Source: JBKHHU01 sp046539045
GTDB lineage: Bacteria > Planctomycetota > Phycisphaerae > SM23-33
NCBI GenBank assembly: GCA_046539045.1
Contig: JBKHHU010000015.1
Location: 1-31,816 of the forward strand
Direction: 5' to 3'
DNA: 31,816 nucleotides
Shown here: positions 6,627 through 13,527 of the stretch, piece by piece
Layout: each line of letters opens with the position of its first letter
How positions within the stretch are numbered: position 1 is the stretch's first letter
Position numbers and translations under genes: made by a program
Notes under the pieces: model-generated
The model's input: only the letters and a program-made list of their open reading frames with translations
Told to the model about the DNA's origin: nothing
Databases searched by the model: none

Positions 6627-7877
6627 CTATCGGGTGACCAGCAGCACGACGTTAAGAACCGCGCTGATAACCAGCCCCGCTGCAAGCAGGATAACGAAGA
6701 TCATCAAACGGTTGGGATCGGGTTGCTCGGCTGCCGTAAAGGAGGGATCAATCTGGGGTTGCGGGTCCTGGCCTTCAGCCAGACCGGACAGCACATCCTC
6801 GTCGATATTTTTTCTGACCTGCAGCGGCGGTTCGCCCTGGCAGACGGCTTCCAGGTCCATCAGCAGGTCGCTGGTGGACGCGTAGCGTTTCGTTCGCTGC
6901 TTGGCCATCATCCCCTCGACCACTTCCCCGAGGCCCGCGGTCAGGTCGGTGTTGATGTGGTCCGGTGGGATGAGCGGCTCTTTCAGGTGCTTGTGCATGA
7001 CCGCTGCCGGTGTGGCGCCTTCGTAAGGCACCTTTCCGGTGACCATGTGGTACAAGGTCGCGCCGAGGGAGTAGATATCGGCGCGGAAATCGATGTTCAT
7101 CTCACCGCGAATCTGCTCCGGGCTGATGTAATACGGTGTTCCGAAGGCCCGCCCTGCCTCGGCCTGGGCGGTTTCCATGTCGGTGCTCGCCCGCGCCAAA
7201 CCCATGTCGGCCAGCTTCGCAGTCCCGTCCGGGGTGAGCATGATGTTCTTGGGCTTCACGTCGCGGTGGATCAGGTCCTGGGCATGGGCATGCTCCAGGG
7301 CACGGGCCACCTGGATGACGATGTCGAGAGCCTCTGCCTCGCTGAATATCTTCCCACCGTCGAGTTCGTCAAAGACGCTGTGCCCTTCGACATACTCCAT
7401 CACGAAGTAATGGTACCCGCCCGCTTCGCCGACATCGATGGCTTGGACGATATTGGCGTGGTTGAGTTTCGCCGCAGCCTTGCCTTCCTTGTAGAAGCGC
7501 TCGACGTAGTCGCGATTCTCGCTGAGCTTTTTCGGCAATACCTTGATGGCGACGATCCGGTCCAGGCTCACCTGTCGAGCCTTGAACACGGTCGCCATGG
7601 CCCCTGCCCCGAGTTTCTCCAGCAGGACATATCCGGGGATCTGCTGCTTGCGGGAATCCTCGATGGAGATCTTTACCCGGTCGATCTGGGATTCGGTGAC
7701 GTAGCCTCGAGAGACCAGCACATCGGCGAGGCTGCGCTGATTCGGGTCGCTGTGTTGTTGCTCTTCAATGCACTGCTCGACTTCGTCGGGCGTGGCGAGT
7801 TTCCGTTCAACCACGATTCTCCCGAGTTCCGTATCCATCGAGCCGGCAACCGGTTGGCTGGATTTTTCCGCTGTCAT
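6627..7877 (-). CDS. Membrane-anchored Hanks-type Ser/Thr protein kinase with N-terminal GspE/PilB-like repeats
   Basis: 416 residues from the ATG at 7877; an in-frame TTG at 7970 would add 31 unconvincing residues. Order: residues about 18-75 hold two related helical units (LGRIVVERKLATPDEVEQ and LADVLVSRGYVTESQID) resembling the N-terminal repeats of GspE/PilB ATPases; the kinase domain runs about 83-345 with glycine loop GAGAMATV 90-97, Lys112, HRDVKPKN 204-211 (Asp205), DMG at 224-226 in place of DFG/DLG, and FGTPYYISPEQ 245-255; a C-terminal hydrophobic segment at 392-415 should anchor it, kinase side inside. No PASTA or other sensor follows. It lies upstream of the STAS/anti-sigma pair on the same strand, suggesting but not proving a signalling link. 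Confidence 0.93.
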   Translation of the reverse strand: MTAEKSSQPVAGSMDTELGRIVVERKLATPDEVEQCIEEQQHSDPNQRSLADVLVSRGYVTESQIDRVKISIEDSRKQQIPGYVLLEKLGAGAMATVFKARQVSLDRIVAIKVLPKKLSENRDYVERFYKEGKAAAKLNHANIVQAIDVGEAGGYHYFVMEYVEGHSVFDELDGGKIFSEAEALDIVIQVARALEHAHAQDLIHRDVKPKNIMLTPDGTAKLADMGLARASTDMETAQAEAGRAFGTPYYISPEQIRGEMNIDFRADIYSLGATLYHMVTGKVPYEGATPAAVMHKHLKEPLIPPDHINTDLTAGLGEVVEGMMAKQRTKRYASTSDLLMDLEAVCQGEPPLQVRKNIDEDVLSGLAEGQDPQPQIDPSFTAAEQPDPNRLMIFVILLAAGLVISAVLNVVLLVTR

Positions 7878-7976
7878 GCCACTTTTCTCGGATATGTGTC
7901 CATACTTCCGTGGGCCTGCTGAGAGGGGTACAAGCGCCCAAAAACTACACTTGCCCCGCCCCTGCGTCAAGCCTCT

Positions 7977-8987
7977 TCATTGCGCTTCTTCCGCCTGGTA
8001 CATCCAGACGGGTCCCAATTCATCGAGATACTCGCCTCGCTGCAGGAAGAATTTCCGCACTTCCCAACAGAGCCGACACTTGCGATCGTACCGCTCTGCC
8101 GGCTGAAAGCCTTTCCCGACCGCTTCATCCAATAAACCGACCGGACCCGCCTCGGCCAGTCTGCCGACGATAGGTCGATCGGCCCATCCGCAGTACAAGT
8201 CCCGCCACACCCGCGCAATACCGTCGGATAATCTACCCAGGATGATGCCCGCGCAAACCCCCGGGACGACCATTCCGTCCGGATCCACGTGCACGTGCTT
8301 GCTGCGCAGCAGCGATTCTCTGCAATTGCCATCGGCCAGATCCGACAAGCACTTGCCTCCATTTTCGTCCGGAAACCGTTCTGCGGCCCTTCCGTTCAGC
8401 CGGTCGCGCCCTTCCCGCCCGAAGCGGATGAACACCCCCCGACGCTCCGCCGGAGAGAGAGCATGGGTGTCGAATCCCTCCGTCAGCCAGTCTTCCCATC
8501 GCACCTGAACGCGTTGGGGGCCAAGCATCTCGCGGGCGACGGCGGCAGCGGTTCTCACCCGCCGGATCGGAACGAACTGCTGGTGATACGGATCTGCCGA
8601 GAGAGAAAGCTTCTGCATACCTGCCTGGGCAAGCTCGCCGATCCGCCGACGGCATATTCCCTCGTCGGTTGCCCAGAAAGCATTGGTCTCGATCTTCTGC
8701 AACGGACCTAGCCCGTCTGCCTGCGCGCGTCGGCACAGGTCCAGCAGCATCGGGTAATCCCCGAACGGCTCGCCCCCGGTCAGGTGAATCCGACAACCGT
8801 GCGGACTGGTCTTCTGCAACTGCCGCCAGCAGTCCAGCGCCGTACCCATGTCCATCCGCTCGCGGCGATCCGGACCGCACCGGAGATAGCAGGACGCACA
8901 CCGCGCGTTGCACCAGTATGTCAACATGAGCCCTGCCGCCGACCAGTATTTCACCGGCATGGGCTCGGAACGTCTGCGAGATATCAT
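7977..8987 (-). CDS. Radical SAM protein with extra C-terminal cysteines (SPASM-like)
   Basis: 336 residues from ATG 8987; ATG 8960 is possible (327 residues). Neither start has a strong Shine-Dalgarno. Seen: the CxxxCxxC cluster motif WCNARCASC (C26, C30, C33), the SAM-binding GGEP motif at 71-74, and a cysteine-rich C-terminal half: C213, C222, C245 in a segment HVDPDGMVVPGVCAG, then CRLC (C304, C307). This pattern resembles SPASM-type auxiliary iron-sulfur cluster domains found in peptide-modifying and anaerobic-maturase enzymes. No obvious substrate peptide or target protein gene is adjacent; the kinase starts about 100 bases downstream on the same strand. The substrate is unknown. Confidence 0.85.
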   Translation of the reverse strand: MISRRRSEPMPVKYWSAAGLMLTYWCNARCASCYLRCGPDRRERMDMGTALDCWRQLQKTSPHGCRIHLTGGEPFGDYPMLLDLCRRAQADGLGPLQKIETNAFWATDEGICRRRIGELAQAGMQKLSLSADPYHQQFVPIRRVRTAAAVAREMLGPQRVQVRWEDWLTEGFDTHALSPAERRGVFIRFGREGRDRLNGRAAERFPDENGGKCLSDLADGNCRESLLRSKHVHVDPDGMVVPGVCAGIILGRLSDGIARVWRDLYCGWADRPIVGRLAEAGPVGLLDEAVGKGFQPAERYDRKCRLCWEVRKFFLQRGEYLDELGPVWMYQAEEAQ

Positions 8988-9002
8988 GTAACAATTGTAC
9001 TC

Positions 9003-9031
9003 TTTCGATCGTCTGTCAAAAAGAATACAAT
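9003..9031 (+). promoter_or_regulatory. Possible promoter for the SppA-type gene
   Basis: TTTCGA (9003-9008), a 17-base spacer and TACAAT (9026-9031). The -10 is good and the -35 weak. The same 100-base divergent gap contains TGTCAA at 9014-9019, a possible -35 for the minus-strand radical SAM gene, but its nearest -10 is at a 14-base spacing. Confidence 0.35.
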
Positions 9032-9103
9032 TTCCCGTCAACGGCGGTGCGGACAAGGCCGACCCGCCGCTCGCTCGGGGTATAGCACACAGGGAGTATG
9101 ACA

Positions 9104-10963
9104 ATGACCCGCTTTGGCAAAATCACGCTCGCGCTGGCACTTCTTTCGGTTCTTTCGGCGACCCCGGTTGCTGTCCTGGGCCAAGCGGAGGCGCCCGCCG
9201 AAACAGCGCCCGCAACCGAGAATGCACCCGCCGGTTCGGAGACCGCCGACCGACAGGAGGAATCGCTGCCGGATATCGCCCATGTACGCATGAGCGGACA
9301 GGTGCTCGAAGGCCCGCCGCAGTTCAAGGTCTTCGGTTCGCGCGGCGAAGATCAACCGCTGGCCCAGTGGCTGCAGCGACTGGCCAGAATCCGCAACGAT
9401 GAAAAGATTGACGCGGTGGCCATCGAAGTCGATGGTATCCGCGCCGGCTGGGCACAGGCCCAGGAAATCGCCGATGCCCTGCGACGCCTCGACGAGGAAA
9501 AACCGGTGTACACCTACATCCAGTCCGGAGGCCCGGTGCAGTATCTCATCGCCTCTGCCGGACGGGAAGTCGCCATGGAACCGGCAGGAAACCTGCACAT
9601 CGTAGGGGTGTCCGCGGAGATGACCTTCTTCCGCGGCATGCTGAACAAGCTCGGCATCAGGCCGCAGTTCGTCCAGATCGGCAAGTATAAGGGCGCGTCC
9701 GAACCGCTGACCAATACCGAACCCTCGCCGGAACTGAAGAAGGTCTACGACTGGCTGATGGATGGGCTCTACGACCAGTTGTGCTCGCAGATTGCCAGAC
9801 AGCGCGACCTGAGCATTCCGCACGTCAAACACGCCATCGACCAAGGGCCGCTGGACTCTGCCGCTGCCAAGGAAGTGGACTTTGTCGACCGCCTCGTCCC
9901 CCGCATCGACTGGAGAGACAAGTTGATGGAACGCATCGCCGACGAGGCGGACGCCGATGGCGCCCGCTGGTCCTGGAATCACGAGAAACGCAAGCAGAAG
10001 GACATCGACACCAGCAACCCGTTCGCCCTGCTGAGTGCCCTGCTGGGCGGGAGAAGCGAACCGCGCATCCCTGAAAACACAATCGCCGTGATCTATGCCG
10101 AAGGAATGATCGTCTCCGGTACGAGCGGAGAAAGCATCTTCGGCCAGAAAGTGATGGGCGACCGGTCCGTCATCGACCTGCTGGATAAGGTCCGCAAGAA
10201 CGACAACGTCAAAGCGGTCGTGCTGCGTGTGGATTCGCCGGGCGGCTCGGCCCTGGCCAGCGAGATGATCTACCAGGCCGTCAAGAAATGCGCCGAAGAA
10301 AAGCCGGTGATCGTCACCATGTCCGGGATGGCCGCCAGCGGCGGGTACTACATCGCCTGCGGTGGCGACTACATGATCGCCGATCCCGCCACGATCGTCG
10401 GGAGCATCGGCGTGGTCAGCGGCAAGCTGGCTGTGGACGGGCTCTTCAAGAAGATCGGCGTGAGCACGTATTCGGTAACTCGAGGCAAACATGCCGGCAT
10501 GTACCTCTCGCGCCCGTGGACAGAGGAAGAGAAGAAGGTCGTCCGAGACGGAGCCGAACGGATCTACAAGGTATTCGCCAGCCGCGTGAAGGAAGCCCGC
10601 CGAGACAAGATCGAAGACATCAGCGATATCGCTCAGGGACGCGTGTTCACCGGGAAGCAGGCAAAGGAAAACGGACTGGTCGATGATGTCGGCGGGCTGC
10701 GGAAGGCGATCACCGTCGCCCAGCAACGCGCAAAGCTGAAGCAGGCGAACTTCATCTTCCTCCCCCGGCCGAAGACGCTGGCGGACATTCTCACCGGAGG
10801 GGGAAACACCCAGTCTTCGCTGGACCTGACCGCGGGGCAGTTGCGGATGCTCAAGTCGCTGTCGAACAAGGTGGACGCGGCGTCTTACCTGATGACGGCA
10901 CTGGAACAGCTCGACCGCGAAAATGTGCTGACGGTCCTGCCGCAACATCTGGAAATCCGCTGA
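9104..10963 (+). CDS. sppA: Signal peptide peptidase SppA, 67K (two-domain) type
   Basis: 619 residues, matching the long two-domain SppA. Two ATGs lie at 9098 and 9104; AGGGAG is one base before the first but seven before the second, so 9104 is chosen. An N-terminal hydrophobic stretch (ITLALALLSVLSATPVAVLG) is a signal peptide or anchor, followed by an Ala/Glu/Pro-rich linker. The serine/lysine dyad is visible: Lys196 in GKYKGASEPLT in the N-terminal domain and Ser412 in MAASGGYYIACGG in the C-terminal domain, with VDSPGGSA upstream. SppA degrades cleaved signal peptides at the membrane. The catalytic set is intact. A hairpin 37 bases downstream probably ends the transcript. Confidence 0.94.
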   Translation: MTRFGKITLALALLSVLSATPVAVLGQAEAPAETAPATENAPAGSETADRQEESLPDIAHVRMSGQVLEGPPQFKVFGSRGEDQPLAQWLQRLARIRNDEKIDAVAIEVDGIRAGWAQAQEIADALRRLDEEKPVYTYIQSGGPVQYLIASAGREVAMEPAGNLHIVGVSAEMTFFRGMLNKLGIRPQFVQIGKYKGASEPLTNTEPSPELKKVYDWLMDGLYDQLCSQIARQRDLSIPHVKHAIDQGPLDSAAAKEVDFVDRLVPRIDWRDKLMERIADEADADGARWSWNHEKRKQKDIDTSNPFALLSALLGGRSEPRIPENTIAVIYAEGMIVSGTSGESIFGQKVMGDRSVIDLLDKVRKNDNVKAVVLRVDSPGGSALASEMIYQAVKKCAEEKPVIVTMSGMAASGGYYIACGGDYMIADPATIVGSIGVVSGKLAVDGLFKKIGVSTYSVTRGKHAGMYLSRPWTEEEKKVVRDGAERIYKVFASRVKEARRDKIEDISDIAQGRVFTGKQAKENGLVDDVGGLRKAITVAQQRAKLKQANFIFLPRPKTLADILTGGGNTQSSLDLTAGQLRMLKSLSNKVDAASYLMTALEQLDRENVLTVLPQHLEIR

Positions 10964-11000
10964 ACGGGTATCTCGTTTCCCTATTGATTGCCCGACAAAT

Positions 11001-11041
11001 GGCGCAGGGTTCGTGGCTCCAGGACCCGTGGGCTCTGCGCC
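11001..11041 (+). terminator. Hairpin after sppA, possible terminator
   Basis: GGCGCAG (11001-11007) pairs with CTGCGCC (11035-11041), enclosing GGGT and ACCC. No T run follows (TCCTCC), so it may not be a classical factor-independent site. A second hairpin, GCGAAGGCT (11072-11080) with AGCCTTTCGC (11088-11097, one bulged base), lies just ahead of the next gene. Confidence 0.4.
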
Positions 11042-11125
11042 TCCTCCGTTTCAGGCAGTTCGCCGGTGCTGCGAAGGCTTCCATAGAGCCTTTCGCATCT
11101 CGCCGCAAATCAGTACTGTAGTGTC

Positions 11126-13099
11126 ATGGCCAGAAAACGCGTCAAGGGTCCGTTCCACCTGTTCGTTTACGGGACGCTGATCAACTCCAACGTATTCCGG
11201 GCGGTAACCGGGTTGCGGCTGGTATATGACCGTCACTCTGCCGACGGTCCGGATGCGGTGCGGGCCCGGCCGGCGGTGCTCACCGGCTATACCAAGCAGA
11301 GCCCGGATAACACCTACCTGTACGCGGTGCCCGACCGTCAGGGACGCATCAACGGATATGTCATCGGGCCGCTTCCGCCGGAATCGATGCCTGCGCTGAT
11401 GGACTATGAAGGCAGGAACTACTCCCGCCGGCGCGTCCGGGTGGATACCAAAAGAGGAAAGACCGACGCATTTGCTTTCGTAGCCAACCTCAAGCAACTG
11501 CGACATCACTTCGGCTACGAATTCCGCGACCATTACAAGCAGGAAGTGCTCCTGCAGGACAAGATCGAGCGGGCGCTGAAAGAAACCGAGAAGGAACAGG
11601 TCGACACCGACGAACACCTGGCCCTGCGGGCGGTCGGCGAATTGCACGGCGACATCATCCGCGACCTCCACCGCCAGCACTTCGATGCCGGCGGGATCAG
11701 CGATTACGCTATCAAGCAGTCACTCCGCGACAAGCCGTTGCCGGACTTCACCCGTGTCACCGGCGATCCGGAGGCGATGGCCCTGGCGGAGAACTACCTC
11801 TCGCTGGTGGTTCGGCAGGTGATTTTCAACCAGTTCGAGGAGCGGATCCGAAGGGACTTCCGCTACGAACTGGACCACATGGACCACGCTGCCGACAGCT
11901 ACGACCGCACGCCCAGTTCGCTCCTGGCATTGCGGATGCTCAACAACAAAAGCGAACTGCTCCGCATGCTGGTTGGCGACTGCCTGACGGACCTGTCCTT
12001 CCAGGAAGACCGCCTGATCGATTTCGTGCGGTGGGCGATCCTCGCTGCCGACGCGATCTACGACCCCGCCCTGGCGAGGATGGAACTGGAGTACATTCAG
12101 CGCCACGGAGGCGGCGGAGCCATCCCGCTGGGGGCGGAACTGGAGTTCAGCAACATCGGCCACGAAGTCATCCGCGACCCGGAAGGACAGAAGCTGCGCG
12201 ACCCGGACTATGACGGGTTCTACTACTTCAACGATTTCGGCCTGGACGTACTGACGTGGAAACTCGGTGGGCATGTGGATGATCACCACACCAAAGTGTC
12301 CAACGGGCCCCGGCGGGGGTTTCTGGAGCTGGCATTGGGGAATCTTTCGGTCTCAGCAAACATCTCCAAACCGGTCACCAAGGACCCGTGGATTCTCAAC
12401 CAGTTCATCCAGCAGGTCCGGCAGTTCTACGATCTTGGCCCGCACAGCGTGCACATGTCGATGCAACTGCGGAGCCAGCACCGGCCGGACCGGGACCGCC
12501 TGCTGCCGTTCGGCACGTTGCAGTGCCTGTTCGCGCTGGCCGGCGACCCGCAACAACGCGAGGACGGGTCAACGTTCATCAGCCGCTTGAGCGACAACGA
12601 GATCGTCTCCACCGGTGAGAACCCGGGGATCCTCTTCTCGGAAATCTCGTTGCGTCGCAGCAGCGAGCACGATGAGATCTATCCGTCGGTCCGTAGCGGC
12701 AGGCACGGACTCTATGTGCAGCAGTTCCGGTTTGCGCGGCTCTCTGCCTCAATGAATTACGAGCTGGTGGCCTTGGCGCTGAAAGGTGTGCAGATCAACC
12801 TCCGGCCGGGCACGTTCCTGACCCCCGAGCAGCACCGCACCAGCGCCCGCCATCGCCGAATGTACGACCGCCTGGTTCGCTGGGGAGCCGACGCCGAGCC
12901 GATCAGCGAACGGAACATCGAACGCTTCCTGAAGCACGTTTACGATGGCCTGATGGTCGAGAAACGCGGCAAGCCCTCGCACAACGAAGCCTACATTGCC
13001 TGGACAATCAGCCAGCTTCGCAGCTCCCTGCTGAAATTCAATAATTCGGTGCAGAAACGTTTCGCCCCGAAAACGCAGACAGGCAGCCACCCGAATTAG
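11126..13099 (+). CDS. GGCT (gamma-glutamylcyclotransferase) domain fused to a probable amidoligase/GS-like domain
   Basis: 657 residues. Residues 11-125 form a gamma-glutamylcyclotransferase/AIG2-like domain: FVYGTL at 13-18 and ALMDYEGRNYSRRRVRV at 90-106, where Glu95 is at the catalytic glutamate position. Residues about 130-330 are mostly helical and unrecognised. From 335 a second module starts with PLGAELEFSNIG (E338, E340), then HSVHMSMQL (H440, H443), LLPFGTLQCLFAL and VQINLRPG; the E-x-E strand followed by an H-x-x-H strand resembles amidoligase and glutamate-cysteine-ligase enzymes of the glutamine-synthetase fold. This second assignment is inference. No signal peptide or membrane segment. 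The ATG at 11126 has no clear Shine-Dalgarno. It stands alone after sppA. A role in making and breaking gamma-glutamyl or isopeptide-type bonds is suggested. Confidence 0.75.
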   Translation: MARKRVKGPFHLFVYGTLINSNVFRAVTGLRLVYDRHSADGPDAVRARPAVLTGYTKQSPDNTYLYAVPDRQGRINGYVIGPLPPESMPALMDYEGRNYSRRRVRVDTKRGKTDAFAFVANLKQLRHHFGYEFRDHYKQEVLLQDKIERALKETEKEQVDTDEHLALRAVGELHGDIIRDLHRQHFDAGGISDYAIKQSLRDKPLPDFTRVTGDPEAMALAENYLSLVVRQVIFNQFEERIRRDFRYELDHMDHAADSYDRTPSSLLALRMLNNKSELLRMLVGDCLTDLSFQEDRLIDFVRWAILAADAIYDPALARMELEYIQRHGGGGAIPLGAELEFSNIGHEVIRDPEGQKLRDPDYDGFYYFNDFGLDVLTWKLGGHVDDHHTKVSNGPRRGFLELALGNLSVSANISKPVTKDPWILNQFIQQVRQFYDLGPHSVHMSMQLRSQHRPDRDRLLPFGTLQCLFALAGDPQQREDGSTFISRLSDNEIVSTGENPGILFSEISLRRSSEHDEIYPSVRSGRHGLYVQQFRFARLSASMNYELVALALKGVQINLRPGTFLTPEQHRTSARHRRMYDRLVRWGADAEPISERNIERFLKHVYDGLMVEKRGKPSHNEAYIAWTISQLRSSLLKFNNSVQKRFAPKTQTGSHPN

Positions 13100-13237
13100 G
13101 GTATTCCCCTTACACCGGCACCCCTCAGCGTGGCCTCACTAACTCAAGGGCCTGTCGGATGTTCGCCCCGCCGGTATAGGGTATACAACCTACCCAACCT
13201 GCCATAGCCAGCTGACATGGCTTGCGGAAGTATAGCC

Positions 13238-13266
13238 GTCACAAGCCTTTGCTCTATAGCCATAAT
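13238..13266 (+). promoter_or_regulatory. Possible promoter of a small RNA
   Basis: GTCACA (13238-13243), exactly 17 bases, then CATAAT (13261-13266): four of six and five of six consensus positions. No open reading frame of interest follows before the strong terminator at 13401. Confidence 0.4.
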
Positions 13267-13430
13267 AATCGGAACTGCGCCGATTTCAGCAATTCCCCTA
13301 CAGAACTTTCCTCTTCGAGTCGATAAAACTATAGGTCAAGAGGGACGTGACGACTGCTGTACCGCACCCATGCCCCCGTTTTCATGTTCCCTCGAGACTC
13401 AGAACCGGTTCTGCAGACCGGTTCTTTTTT
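13267..13430 (+). ncRNA. Candidate small RNA of about 160 nt
   Basis: This part of the 428-base gap between the GGCT fusion and the TPR gene has a promoter-like motif directly upstream, internal dyads (AATCGG 13267-13272 with CCGATT 13280-13285; CCTCTT with AAGAGG around 13310-13345) and ends in a textbook terminator. No coding potential is apparent. It could instead be the 3' UTR of the upstream gene, whose stop is about 170 bases earlier. I could not match it to 6S, SRP, tmRNA or RNase P by eye. The remainder, 13100-13237, shows only scattered TATAG-type AT motifs. Confidence 0.35.
13401..13430 (+). terminator. Strong Rho-independent terminator
   Basis: AGAACCGGT (13401-13409) and ACCGGTTCT (13417-13425) form a perfect 9-bp stem with a 7-base loop, followed by a T run through 13430. 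It is about 300 bases past the nearest plus-strand stop codon. Confidence 0.88.
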
Positions 13431-13464
13431 ACGCGCCGCATCCCTGCGGGTGGTGGCAGATCAC

Positions 13465-13498
13465 AAAAAGGCGGACCCGCCAATGAGACGAGCCCGCC
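13465..13498 (-). terminator. Terminator of the TPR-protein gene
   Basis: On the minus strand GGCGGGC (13498-13492) pairs with GTCCGCC (13476-13470) with one G-U, then TTTTT. The stretch contains two copies of the 12-mer CCCGCCAATGAG (13476-13487 and 13493-13504 on the plus strand). It begins 30 bases after the TPR stop. Confidence 0.65.
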
Positions 13499-13527
13499 AA
13501 TGAGGCTTCGATGCCGCCCAGCGTGGT

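Noticed and set aside
6465..7922. 485-codon plus-strand frame across the kinase
   Set aside because: Antisense shadow; the kinase has all catalytic motifs.
8994..9019. TTGACA and TACAAT on the minus strand as promoter for the radical SAM gene
   Set aside because: Spacing is only 14 bases; not a convincing sigma70 site.
9038..10948. 636-codon minus-strand frame across sppA
   Set aside because: Same reason; sppA on the plus strand has signal peptide, catalytic Ser/Lys and a ribosome site.
13310..13345. Possible tRNA (TTCGAGTC resembling a T-loop)
   Set aside because: No acceptor stem, D-loop or anticodon arm could be folded around it.
13476..13504. Two copies of CCCGCCAATGAG, considered as the start of a CRISPR-like or tandem array
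   Set aside because: Only two copies, 5-base separation, and the site is explained as part of a terminator.
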